A DNA stretch of 64,000 bases from Cyanobium sp. ATX 6F1. GTDB lineage: Bacteria; Cyanobacteriota; Cyanobacteriia; PCC-6307; Cyanobiaceae. Within the stretch, counting starts at the first letter, position 1, and each line of letters begins with the position of its first letter. Shown here one piece after another: positions 16,751 through 23,970 of the stretch. The stretch lies in contig NZ_JAGQCS010000002.1 of the NCBI RefSeq assembly GCF_024346315.1, forward strand, positions 372,001 to 436,000, read 5' to 3'. The position numbers were made by a program, and so were the translations under genes. The notes under the pieces are model-generated. The model was not told where the DNA came from. It was given only the letters and a program-made list of their open reading frames with translations, and ran no database searches.

Positions 16751-16773
16751 TGAATTGGCTCTATGGTAATTCA
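16751..16773. promoter_or_regulatory. Inverted repeat upstream of AbrB/PIN pair, putative operator
   Basis: The arms TGAATT and AATTCA are perfect inverted repeats separated by 11 nt, centred about 22 nt upstream of the antitoxin start. AbrB-type antitoxins normally repress their own operon by binding such sites. Binding is inferred. Confidence 0.4.
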
Positions 16774-17006
16774 TTTCAGCCTGTGCGACCCAGCTGACAG
16801 GCCTCAAGCCGTGGCTGGGGCGGCAGCAGGGGCGCCAGAGGCCTGCGGGATCCCTCATCGCAAGCTCTCGCCGAGCGGACCAACGAGCGGCGCTGAACGC
16901 TGATGGCGGCTCGGTTCTCAGGCGTTGCTCAGGTTGTTCTGAGCCTGGGCCCAAGCTTGGAGGTTGACGGTTGAACTAAGCTCGAGCCAACGATAAGTAT
17001 TTTGAC

Positions 17007-17684
17007 TTGAAGGCCCTCCTGCCAACCCTGCTCGGTGCCGGCTGTGTGGCGGGGCTGGTGTTGGGGGTGAGCAGCCCGGCGGAGGCGATTACTTATTGGA
17101 TCAGGAGCGGAACCTACACCTATTCCGGCTCGACTGGAGCACCAACATTCAGTGGCTATTTCGACTGGGATGGTTCTGCGCTCAGCGGTGGATCGCTGAC
17201 TGTTAGCGGCTCCAATCCTTTAGGTGGCACCAGTACAACGTATTCAAACGTTGCCTACAACGCCAGCAATCCTGTATCACCAAATTCATTCCTTACCTTC
17301 TTCAACAACCCTGGCCAGACTCCTTCAGGCATCACATTTCAGCTGACAGGCGTACTTTCTGCAGCCCCTAACGGCACTTCCACGGCAACATTTTCCCCTA
17401 CCCTGACAAATACTTACTTTTGTAGCGATTATAAGTCAGGCAATAAGGTCCTAAATGCCAATACTGTAACCACAGGCAACGGAACCAATGGTATCAATAC
17501 AGATAATGCACCTGTTGGGGGTTGCGAAGGCAATAAAACTGCACTAACCAGCCTCAGCGGCACGATCGCCGCTCCGGCCCCCACGTCCTGGCTGGGTCTC
17601 ATTGTCTTGGCTCCTCTGTTTGCCCTTCGCCGTCGCTACGCCGACCTCAAGACCAAACTGGCCTCTTCCCCAGGCCTTGCCTGA
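17007..17684 (+). CDS. Secreted PEP-CTERM-like protein, putative exosortase substrate
   Basis: A 225-aa protein with an N-terminal signal peptide (MKALLPTLLGAGCVAGLVLG, cleavage after SPAEA) and a Ser/Thr/Gly/Asn-rich beta-type body. The C-terminal tail has the tripartite PEP-CTERM arrangement: PAPTSWLGL, a hydrophobic stretch IVLAPLFA, then the basic cluster LRRRY, followed here by an unusual 15-residue extension. Four cysteines are present: one in the signal peptide (C13) and three in the secreted part. Translation must start at TTG 17007, since no in-frame ATG or GTG precedes a full signal peptide. It stands alone, about 5 kb from the exosortase genes, and its base composition is more AT-rich than theirs. 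Function of the body is unknown; the tail motif is slightly off consensus. Confidence 0.72.
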   Translation: MKALLPTLLGAGCVAGLVLGVSSPAEAITYWIRSGTYTYSGSTGAPTFSGYFDWDGSALSGGSLTVSGSNPLGGTSTTYSNVAYNASNPVSPNSFLTFFNNPGQTPSGITFQLTGVLSAAPNGTSTATFSPTLTNTYFCSDYKSGNKVLNANTVTTGNGTNGINTDNAPVGGCEGNKTALTSLSGTIAAPAPTSWLGLIVLAPLFALRRRYADLKTKLASSPGLA

Positions 17685-18400
17685 GCTGAGGTCAAAAGCT
17701 CACACTCTTCCTGTTCGATTTGTTGGGCAATGGCAGAGCATCTTTCGTGATTGGAGTTGTCACCAACGATTGAGCCCAGCCCATCAATGCATCAGGCCAG
17801 TAAACCTCGATGGATGGATGCTCGATCCAACGATCTTGTTGCCCGATTCAGCACCCTTCAGATCACGATTCCCCCGATAGGTAGGAAGCACGCCCTCATG
17901 GAGCCAGGGAAATCACGGCCCGCTGCCAGGAATGGGCCCATCGTGCCGAAGGCTCCCAGCCGTTGATTCAGCTGGTGCAGCTAGTGCGGCTGGTGCAGCT
18001 GGTCGGGAGGTTGCTCCACCATCACCCAGGGCAACGCTGGGAATCCCAGGTTCACTGAAGCGATCTGGCAAGGAGCCGCTATCAAAGCCATGGCTCCCCA
18101 TCGCCGTGAATCAGGCGATGAAAGCCCCGAAGCATTCGAGCTCAAGGTCCGCTCGATCCTTGTGGCCCACGACCAGAGCAAAGGTCTTGAGACCTTCATG
18201 GGCCGCAGCGGCCGGGTTTCAGAGCGGCTGAATCGATCGAGGCCCCTCAGCCTTGCCTGGATGGAAACCCTGCCGTTCGGCCCGGGGAGTCCTGCTGAGC
18301 TGCTCGTATACAACACCCATCCAACCGCCCGGGCAACAACGAACCGGCCGTCGGGGGCGAAGGTGGGGGCATCGAGAGGCGCAGATCCAATCAGGCGATG
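17685..18400. other. Intergenic region without a supported gene
   Basis: About 700 nt between the PEP-CTERM gene and the MazEF operator. Two mid-size open frames overlap on opposite strands (18090-18401 plus and 17981-18316 minus), but neither has a recognisable domain or clearly biased third positions. A short imperfect repeat built on GTGCAGCT/GTGCGGCT units lies near 17970-18000. I see no RNA gene. Confidence 0.5.
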
Positions 18401-18429
18401 ACGACGTGATTACAATGTGATTACGTCGT
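18401..18429. promoter_or_regulatory. Putative MazEF promoter/operator
   Basis: Arms ACGACGT (18401-18407) and ACGTCGT (18423-18429) form a perfect inverted repeat with GTGATTAC-type direct repeats inside. TACAAT at 18411-18416 could be the -10 box, so antitoxin binding would cover it. A Shine-Dalgarno GGGAGGG at 18431-18437 follows and precedes the TTG start at 18443. Inferred from position and symmetry. Confidence 0.45.
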
Positions 18430-18442
18430 AGGGAGGGATGCC

Positions 18443-18682
18443 TTGAGGGCCAAGCTCATCAACATCGGCAACTCGAGGGGGATTCGCCTCTCCAAGCCCC
18501 TGCTGCAGGAAGCTGGATTGACGGATGAAGTCGAGATCCACGCTGCCCCAGGCCTGCTGACGATCACGCCCGTTGCATCAGGCCGTGCCGGCTGGGCTGA
18601 GGCGGCGGCCAGCTTGGGGGCCGAAACACTCCTGGATGAACCCAGCGCCACCCTCTTCGACGCTGGGGAATGGGTCTGGTGA
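18443..18682 (+). CDS. MazE-like antitoxin
   Basis: A 79-aa antitoxin with the AbrB/MazE hairpin KLINIGNSRGIRLSKPLLQEAGL at the N-terminus and an acidic C-terminal tail (DEPSATLFDAGEWVW), which typically occupies the MazF groove. It starts at TTG 18443, five bases after GGGAGGG; the ATG at 18438 runs straight into a stop codon. Overlaps the toxin gene by 13 nt. Confidence 0.87.
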   Translation: MRAKLINIGNSRGIRLSKPLLQEAGLTDEVEIHAAPGLLTITPVASGRAGWAEAAASLGAETLLDEPSATLFDAGEWVW

Positions 18683-19011
18683 GCGGCCTCCCTGTGGCCC
18701 GTGGGGATGTCTTTCTCGTGGCCTTGAATCCCACGCGCGGCCCGGAGATCACCAAGACCAGGCCCGCCTTGATCGTCTCCCCCGATGAACTGAATGCCCA
18801 CCTTCGCACCTTCATCGTTGCGCCCCTGACAACCGGAGGGCACCCCTATCCGTTTCGAATCGCCTGCCGCTTCGAGGGCAAGGCTGGTCATCTCGTCCCC
18901 GATCAGTTGCGCACCGTCGATCGAGAACGGTTGGTCAAGAAGCTGGGCGTACTGCCTGAAGAAACGGTGTTACGCGTTCTTGAGGTCTTGCAGGCGATGT
19001 TTGCTCCTTGA
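18670..19011 (+). CDS. MazF-like mRNA interferase toxin
   Basis: A 113-aa PemK/MazF-fold endoribonuclease. Landmarks are the N-terminal RGDVFLVALNPTRGPEITKTRPALIVS, which holds the catalytic Arg and the P-x-x-G-x-E loop, then FIVAPLTTG with the catalytic Thr, and LVPDQLRTVDRERL near the end. It would cleave specific mRNA sequences when freed from MazE. The start overlaps the antitoxin gene by 13 nt. Confidence 0.9.
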   Translation: MGLVSGLPVARGDVFLVALNPTRGPEITKTRPALIVSPDELNAHLRTFIVAPLTTGGHPYPFRIACRFEGKAGHLVPDQLRTVDRERLVKKLGVLPEETVLRVLEVLQAMFAP

Positions 19012-19049
19012 TCAGTCCATTCCCAGCCTGTAGCGATGCAGCAGCCAGC

Positions 19050-19232
19050 TCACCGATCCGCCCACTCCTGGCGCAGCTGATCCTCGAGCGTCAGAGCATC
19101 GCCTGGCCGATCGCTCCAGAGCCCGAACACAGTGCCGTGGCTGGGCTGCTGGCAGAGGGCCTCCAGCTGCCGCCGCTCCTCCTCGGGCCAATCGATGCTG
19201 CTGCCCACAATGACGTGATCTGGTGTCGACAT
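19050..19232 (-). CDS. Small hypothetical protein, 60 aa
   Basis: A short frame beginning MSTPDHVIVGSSIDW and ending LRQEWADR. I do not recognise a family. Its third codon positions are mostly G or C, as in the local high-GC genes, and the composition is protein-like (acidic, many Glu and Gln). It is divergent from the CHAP gene at 19287. It might be a small antitoxin-like protein given its surroundings, but nothing in the sequence proves this. Confidence 0.42.
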   Translation of the reverse strand: MSTPDHVIVGSSIDWPEEERRQLEALCQQPSHGTVFGLWSDRPGDALTLEDQLRQEWADR

Positions 19233-19286
19233 TTTATGGAGGTCAGCCCCTAGATTCCGCCGTCGGTTCACGCCCCAGCCACCACC

Positions 19287-20081
19287 ATGACCACCGCCGC
19301 CGACGTGTTGCGCCTCGCCGCCGGGGAGATCGGCTTTGGGGAAACCGCCTCCAACAACATCACCAAGTACGGCGCCTGGTACGGCCTGCAGTCGGAATGG
19401 TGCGGCCTGTTCTGCTCCTATGTGTTCCACCAGGCGGGTCTGCCCCTACAGGTCACCACCGCCAAGGGTTTCAGTTATTGCCCCTTTGCCGTGGCCTGGT
19501 TCAAAGAACGGGGCTGGTGGATTGAACCCCGAGCCGGCGCCCAACCCGGGGATCTGGTCTTCTTCGATTGGTACCCGGGAACGGCCGATTCCGATGCCTG
19601 GCATGTGGGCCTGGTGGAATCGATTCAGCCCAGCGGCCAGGTGATCTGCATCAACGGCAATATCGGCCCCTTCCCCGCCCGCGTGCGCCGCGATCGCCAT
19701 CCGATGGCGAACGTCTACGGCTACGGCCGGCCCCGCTTCGATGGGCTCAGCGCGCCGGCGGAAATCACGGGCGCCCCCGCCTGGCCAGGGATCTACCGCA
19801 GCCTCACCAGTCCGCTCAGCGCCGGCCAGGACGTGCTCGCCTGGCAGCGGCGCCTGATCCAGCTGGGCTGGAACCTGGGCGCGTCCGGCCCCACCGGCCA
19901 GGGCGATGACGGCAGCTTCGGCCCTGTGTCCTACCAGCAGCTCATGGCCTTCCAGCGCGCCGCCGGCCTGGAGGTGGATGGCATTTTGGGCCCCGAATCC
20001 TGGCGGCTGGCCTTTGCTGAGAACGCGCCCAGGGGAGCCGAAATAGGATCCAACGCACAAGCGAGCAAGACGGCGGAGTGA
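19287..20081 (+). CDS. CHAP amidase with peptidoglycan-binding domain
   Basis: A 264-aa cell-wall hydrolase-like protein. The N-terminal CHAP domain has its catalytic Cys in SEWCGLFCSYVF (residues about 36-45) and the His in DAWHVGLVES, with the usual PGDLVFFDW strand between. The C-terminal region (residues about 180-245; VLAWQRRLIQLGWN, DGSFGPVSYQQLMAFQRAAGLEVDG) is a peptidoglycan-binding 1 domain. No signal peptide is seen, so release would need lysis, a holin or non-classical export, as for phage endolysins. It sits alone between toxin-antitoxin pairs and may be a domesticated phage or mobile-element gene. Confidence 0.85.
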   Translation: MTTAADVLRLAAGEIGFGETASNNITKYGAWYGLQSEWCGLFCSYVFHQAGLPLQVTTAKGFSYCPFAVAWFKERGWWIEPRAGAQPGDLVFFDWYPGTADSDAWHVGLVESIQPSGQVICINGNIGPFPARVRRDRHPMANVYGYGRPRFDGLSAPAEITGAPAWPGIYRSLTSPLSAGQDVLAWQRRLIQLGWNLGASGPTGQGDDGSFGPVSYQQLMAFQRAAGLEVDGILGPESWRLAFAENAPRGAEIGSNAQASKTAE

Positions 20082-20097
20082 GGGCAACAGAGCAACG

Positions 20098-20490
20098 TCA
20101 CCACAGCCGTTGAACAGGAAAGGGCTCCAGGGCTGGATCCGCCGAGATCAGCACCAGTTGCTCCAGTTCCCCCTGGGCGGCCAGCAGGCGATCAAACGGA
20201 TCGCGATGGGCCTGGCCGTAGGACCCTGCCCGCAGGCCATGGGCCGCTGAAATCGAAAGATGTCGAAAGCCCTGGCGATCCAGCAGACCCTGGTAATCCC
20301 CCAACAGCACGGCCGCCGTCGGCAGTTTGCCCAGGCGGTGCTTGGTGGCGATTTCCCAGGCGCTCGCGGCGCTGACGAGGACGTCTGAACCGGGGTCGTT
20401 CAACACGGCCAGCACCTTCGCGCTCAGGCGCTCCGGTTCGGCGAGCCACCACAGCAGCACATGGGTGTCGAGCAAATGACGCCGAGCCAT
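20098..20490 (-). CDS. VapC-type toxin (PIN domain)
   Basis: A 130-aa PIN nuclease starting MARRHLLDTHVLLWWLAEPERL. Active-site acids are D in LLDTHVLLW, E in SAASAWEIATKHRLGKL and D in HRDPFDRLLAAQ, a pattern of the LDTHxxLW subgroup. Its ATG shares one base with the stop of the Phd-type antitoxin (TGATG). Confidence 0.92.
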   Translation of the reverse strand: MARRHLLDTHVLLWWLAEPERLSAKVLAVLNDPGSDVLVSAASAWEIATKHRLGKLPTAAVLLGDYQGLLDRQGFRHLSISAAHGLRAGSYGQAHRDPFDRLLAAQGELEQLVLISADPALEPFPVQRLW

Positions 20491-20747
20491 CAAAGCTGGG
20501 GAAACAGCGCGCCTTCAAAGGCGTCAAGTTCCGCTTCGCTCAGCGGTTCCAGCAACACATCCGGTGGGGGGAGCGGCATCCGATCCCTGAGCACGCCCGG
20601 TTGGCGCCAACCGGCTTCCCCGTCTAACGGCATCAGCCGGGCCCAGGGCTTGCCAGCCTTGGCCAGCACAATCGTTTCGCCGCCATGGGCCGCATCCAAC
20701 AGCTGGGAGAGCTGGGTCTTGGCCTGGTGAACGTTGACCGTGCGCAT
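20490..20747 (-). CDS. Phd/YefM-family antitoxin
   Basis: An 85-aa antitoxin. The N-terminal DNA-binding region MRTVNVHQAKTQLSQLLDAAHGGETIVLAKAGKPWARLMP is a textbook Phd/YefM start, and the C-terminal tail (DVLLEPLSEAELDAFEGALF) is the toxin-binding part. I chose the start at 20747; the open frame reaches 20792. Upstream, the AT-rich stretch 20757-20783 with GACTTAGCTTAGTC is the likely promoter and operator. Confidence 0.9.
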   Translation of the reverse strand: MRTVNVHQAKTQLSQLLDAAHGGETIVLAKAGKPWARLMPLDGEAGWRQPGVLRDRMPLPPPDVLLEPLSEAELDAFEGALFPQL

Positions 20748-20815
20748 GGGACTGACACGTCTAACTTGACTTAGCTTAGTCCGGTTGATCAAGCCGTCAT
20801 GTGAGCTTCCCTGAC

Positions 20816-22324
20816 CTACACGGCCAGGGCATCAAACTCCTTTGCAGATCGTTCCTCGACCTCCTCATCCAGGCGGCGGGTTTCTTCAATCGCCACGAGC
20901 TTTTCGAGCGGCAGGTGACGGCGAATCAGGCTCCAGTACCTGTCGGTGACCAGCTCCGGGGAGGCCTCGGCCAGCAGCAGCTGCCGGGCCGCCTCGCCAT
21001 GGCACTGGGCCACCTCGGGATGGTCGACCAGGTGGCGGATCCAATCGGCCAGGGCATCGGAATCGCCGTTGGCGAACCAGGCGCCGCAGCCGCTGGAGCG
21101 CACCAACTGCTGCAATTCAGAGCCCTCGGGCGTGATCGCGGCGATCGGGGTGCCCGCCGCCAGGTGGCCGTAGAGCTTGCTGGGGGCCACGAGCCCCTCC
21201 GCCTCGATGCCCAGGCTCACCACCGCCAGATCGGCGGCGGTGAGCGAATAGGGCAACACCTCCAGATCCTGGTAGGGGAGGAACGCACAGTTGCTCAGGC
21301 CCCAGTCGCTGACCAGAGCCCTGAGGCGCTCCCGCTGGGGGCCGGAGCCGATGAACAGAAAGCGGATGCGCCCGTCGTGGCGGAGCAGCAGGGCCGCCGC
21401 CATCAACGTGACCAGGTCGTGACAGCGGCCCTGGTTGCCGGAGTAGAGCACCGTGAAGCCGTTCTCCAGGCCGTGCTCGCGCACGAAGGGATTGTCGGCC
21501 TTGGCCAGGGGCTGGATGCGCACGGGATCCGCCCAGCTGGGAATCACCGACAGCTTGCTCGCCACCTCGGGGCAGAAGCGCGTCACCCGCGCCTTCATCG
21601 ACTCGCTGAGCACGATCAGTTCCTCGGCCTCGGCAAACACCCAGCGGTTCAATTCACGCCAGGTGCGCGTGAGCCAGTGGCGCTCGCCCAGCACCTTGAG
21701 CTCCACCAGCACGTCGGGGTAGAGGTCGTAGAGCAGCACCATGTAGGGGGTGCGGGTGAACAGGTGCAGCAGCCAGCCGACCACCGGCAGGTAGGCGGGT
21801 TCGGTGGTGTAGAGGATCAGATCGCCGCGACGGGCATAGCGCAGCAGCCGGGCGCTGGTGCGCAGGCAGAACAGCAGCCCGTTGACGGCGCGGCCGCGGA
21901 TGCGCCTGGGCCAGAGCCGCGAGACGCGCGTGCGGCGGATGCAGCGGTTGGGCAGGAACTCCAGGCCCGGGGCGTCCTTCTGGCGGAAGGCATAGGCAGG
22001 CTGGCCGCTGACCACCTGCACCTGGAGGCCCCGCTGGGCGAGGCGCACGCTCAGATCATCCAGCAGTTGGCCGGTGGCGGCGAAATCGGGGGGAAAGAAC
22101 TGGCTCACCACCGTGAGCCGGGCGGTGCGGCTGACGCTGGAGCGCCAGGCCCAGCGGTGACGCAACTGGGCGCTCAGGCGGCGCAGGCCCCACAGGGGGG
22201 CTGCAGAGGCGCCGGAGGGTGGTGGGGAAAGACCGTTGCTCACGGTTTCAGGCGGCCGGTGGGTGCTGGGGGCAGCCTGGGGGATAGGAGTCGCTGCATC
22301 CTTAAGCCCCGGTGAGCACTTCAT
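20816..22324 (-). CDS. Glycosyltransferase family 4, WbuB-like
   Basis: A 502-aa GT-B enzyme. The donor-site helix is GLVAPSKLYGHLAAGTPIAAI with the E-x7-E-like region shifted to EAEGLVAPSKLYG, and the N-terminal domain begins LTVVSQFFPPDFAATGQLLDDLS, as in WbuB-type fucosamine transferases of O-antigen clusters. Residues 1-65 are variable; an in-frame GTG at 22243 is a possible alternative start. It is the last gene of the minus-strand glycan island and would act in the cytoplasm on a lipid-linked glycan. Sugar specificity is unknown. Confidence 0.85.
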   Translation of the reverse strand: MKCSPGLKDAATPIPQAAPSTHRPPETVSNGLSPPPSGASAAPLWGLRRLSAQLRHRWAWRSSVSRTARLTVVSQFFPPDFAATGQLLDDLSVRLAQRGLQVQVVSGQPAYAFRQKDAPGLEFLPNRCIRRTRVSRLWPRRIRGRAVNGLLFCLRTSARLLRYARRGDLILYTTEPAYLPVVGWLLHLFTRTPYMVLLYDLYPDVLVELKVLGERHWLTRTWRELNRWVFAEAEELIVLSESMKARVTRFCPEVASKLSVIPSWADPVRIQPLAKADNPFVREHGLENGFTVLYSGNQGRCHDLVTLMAAALLLRHDGRIRFLFIGSGPQRERLRALVSDWGLSNCAFLPYQDLEVLPYSLTAADLAVVSLGIEAEGLVAPSKLYGHLAAGTPIAAITPEGSELQQLVRSSGCGAWFANGDSDALADWIRHLVDHPEVAQCHGEAARQLLLAEASPELVTDRYWSLIRRHLPLEKLVAIEETRRLDEEVEERSAKEFDALAV

Positions 22325-22362
22325 TACATCTGGCCCTGCTCAGGGCGTCAATGCTGGGGTGC

Positions 22363-22905
22363 TCAGCGGGGGCCGCTCAGGCGGGCCGGGTGCCCGGCAT
22401 AGATCGCTCCCGGCTCAAGCACGCCACTGGCCACCGCCGCCAGGGCGACCACGGTGCCGGCGCCCACCCGGGTGCCGGGGGCGAGCACGGCCCGAGCACC
22501 GATCCAGACGTCATCGCCCAGTTCGATCGGCCCCAGCAGCAGATCAAACGTGGGCTGACGGAAATCATGGTTGCCGGTGCAGAGGTAGGCCCCCTGGGAG
22601 AGGCAGACTCGGTCGCCGAGGCGCACCAGGGCCAGGTTGTCGATCCACACCGCTTCCCCCAGCCAGCAGGCCTGACCCACCACCAGCTGCCAGGGGTACT
22701 TCACCCGCAGGCCGGGCTTGATCCGGCAGCCCCGCCCCAGCCGCGCCCCGAAGGCCCGCAGCAGGGCCACACGCCAGGCCGAACCCGGCAACCAGCGCGC
22801 CGCCAGCAGCGGGCTGCCGGCGCAGAACCACAGCAGCTGCACCGGCTTGGGGGCCCCGACGGAGAAGTCGGGAGGCAGGCGGTAGGCGGCGAGGTCTTGG
22901 AGCAT
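22363..22905 (-). CDS. WcaF-like hexapeptide acetyltransferase
   Basis: A 180-aa left-handed beta-helix acetyltransferase that would O-acetylate a sugar from acetyl-CoA. Hexapeptide turns are visible from ARLGRGCRIKPGLRVKYPWQ onward. The catalytic His is in YLCTGNHDFR, and the end DVWIGARAVLAPGTRVGAGTVVALAAVASG closes the helix. The layout, including the WLGEAVWIDNLA segment, is that of putative colanic acid acetyltransferase WcaF. Start at 22905 (MLQDLAAYRL). It lies 38 nt upstream of the WbuB-like gene in the same direction. Confidence 0.85.
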   Translation of the reverse strand: MLQDLAAYRLPPDFSVGAPKPVQLLWFCAGSPLLAARWLPGSAWRVALLRAFGARLGRGCRIKPGLRVKYPWQLVVGQACWLGEAVWIDNLALVRLGDRVCLSQGAYLCTGNHDFRQPTFDLLLGPIELGDDVWIGARAVLAPGTRVGAGTVVALAAVASGVLEPGAIYAGHPARLSGPR

Positions 22906-22977
22906 GGGGGGTGTGGGGCCTGATCGAGCGGTTGAATCACCGCAAGGGCCCACCGGGGAGATCAGCCAGTTCAGCAG

Positions 22978-23319
22978 CTACGAGTTCGAGGAATCGCCGG
23001 TGGAGAGGAGAGGGGTCGAGCCAGACAAGTGCTCCCGCTCGAAGCGCTCTAGCCTGGAGTTGATCGCAGCGAGACGAGCGTTCTCGCTCTCGATCTGCAC
23101 GATCTCGCTCTCGATCTGCGCGATCTCGTTCTCGAGCCGCTGCATCCGCTGCTCGCGCTCGATCGCTTTCTGCTCGAGCGCGTATAGCTGAATCCGCTTT
23201 TCGATCGTCGGATGCCAATTTAAGTTCGCCAAAAGCCGCCGCCAGGGCGACAGCGATGCAAGGAATTCCTGCTTGCTGCGGTAGTGGGAAGGAAGTGGCG
23301 ACTCCAGGGACATCGACAT
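22978..23319 (-). CDS. Coiled-coil hypothetical protein
   Basis: A 113-aa protein of unknown function. Residues about 45-95 form a heptad-patterned coiled coil built from repeats of QIESEI and QIESEN (LENEIAQIESEIVQIESENARL). No membrane helix or signal peptide is visible. About 80% of the third positions I checked are G or C. The competing frame on the same strand (22937-23416, Arg/Asp-rich) has low GC3 in the shared part, which marks it as the shadow. The N-terminal part of that other frame looks more coding-like and membrane-spanning, so an old frameshift or a small overlapping gene is possible. Confidence 0.6.
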   Translation of the reverse strand: MSMSLESPLPSHYRSKQEFLASLSPWRRLLANLNWHPTIEKRIQLYALEQKAIEREQRMQRLENEIAQIESEIVQIESENARLAAINSRLERFEREHLSGSTPLLSTGDSSNS

Positions 23320-23504
23320 GGTCGTAGCTCGTCAACAGGGTGATCAAAGCCAGCAGGATGGCGCCGCCAAAGGCTGCCCAGGCTTGACGATCGAGAAACC
23401 ACACCGTAGCCAGCACCGAAGCTCACCACATAATAGTACAGACGTACTGCAAGTCTGAGCGGGGGTGCTTGAAACGCCCAGTGAAGCGGATCTAACCTGA
23501 GGCC

Positions 23505-23912
23505 ATGGCTGTGATCCCAACGCCTCCGGCCCTTCCCTGGGAGCATCCCACCGACCTGCCTGCGGGGCTGGAGCTGGGCCCTGGGCTGGATGGCGATCGA
23601 CTGCGCTCCGGGTTGTTGGCGCTGATCGCCGAGCCGGAGGTGAAGGCCGTGGTGGGGTTCGGCTCCAGAGCCCGCGGTGAGGCCCGCAGCGACTCGGATC
23701 TGGATCTGGTGGTGATCACCCGCAGCGCCCAGCTCACGCCCCAGCAGAAGCTGGCGGGCTGGCGCCGCTACCGGTCGCTGCTGGGCTCGGTGCCGGTGGG
23801 CGTTGATCTGCTGGTGACCGGCTGGCAGGACGCTGCGCGCATGGCCGGCTCCCGTTGGCACGTGATGGGCGACGTGGCACGGGAAGGGAAAGTGCTCTAT
23901 GCCACCGGCTGA
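23505..23912 (+). CDS. MNT-type nucleotidyltransferase (antitoxin of HEPN/MNT system)
   Basis: A 135-aa minimal nucleotidyltransferase. The signature GS-x10-DxD is present as GFGSRARGEARSDSDLDLVV, where the Asp pair binds metal and ATP. In HEPN/MNT toxin-antitoxin systems this enzyme inactivates the HEPN RNase toxin by adding AMP groups. The expected HEPN partner begins at 23899 with a 14-nt overlap but is cut short. The plus-strand module has landed at the end of the minus-strand methyltransferase gene. Confidence 0.85.
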   Translation: MAVIPTPPALPWEHPTDLPAGLELGPGLDGDRLRSGLLALIAEPEVKAVVGFGSRARGEARSDSDLDLVVITRSAQLTPQQKLAGWRRYRSLLGSVPVGVDLLVTGWQDAARMAGSRWHVMGDVAREGKVLYATG

Positions 23913-23970
23913 CTTGCTCGCTCTCCAGGTGTTTGCGGTGGAGGCCCGCTACGAGGAGGGGCCATTTCCG
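23899..23970 (+). pseudogene. Truncated HEPN toxin remnant
   Basis: The frame starting MPPADLLALQVFAVEARYEE overlaps the MNT stop by 14 nt, exactly where the HEPN partner should begin, and the first 24 or so residues look like a HEPN N-terminus. After about 23970 the frame runs antisense over the methyltransferase coding region (to 24219) and loses sense. The characteristic R-x(4-6)-H motif is absent. The cut-off point is my estimate from where protein-like sequence ends. Confidence 0.5.

Noticed and set aside
16118-16954. 278-aa version of the PIN toxin
   Set aside because: The extension covers the antitoxin gene in another frame; the normal PIN start is at 16507.
20801-22315. 504-aa plus-strand frame
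   Set aside because: It is the antisense of the WbuB-like glycosyltransferase, with Gln/Gly/Ala/His-rich nonsense composition.
23041-23160. Repeated GATCTCG/CTCTCGATCTG units, CRISPR-like at first sight
   Set aside because: They are short, irregular and lack spacers; they encode the QIESE heptads of the coiled coil. No CRISPR array was seen anywhere in the window.
22937-23416. 159-aa Arg/Asp-rich frame
   Set aside because: Low third-position GC in the part shared with the coiled-coil gene marks it as the shadow there; the upstream part is kept as a separate open question.
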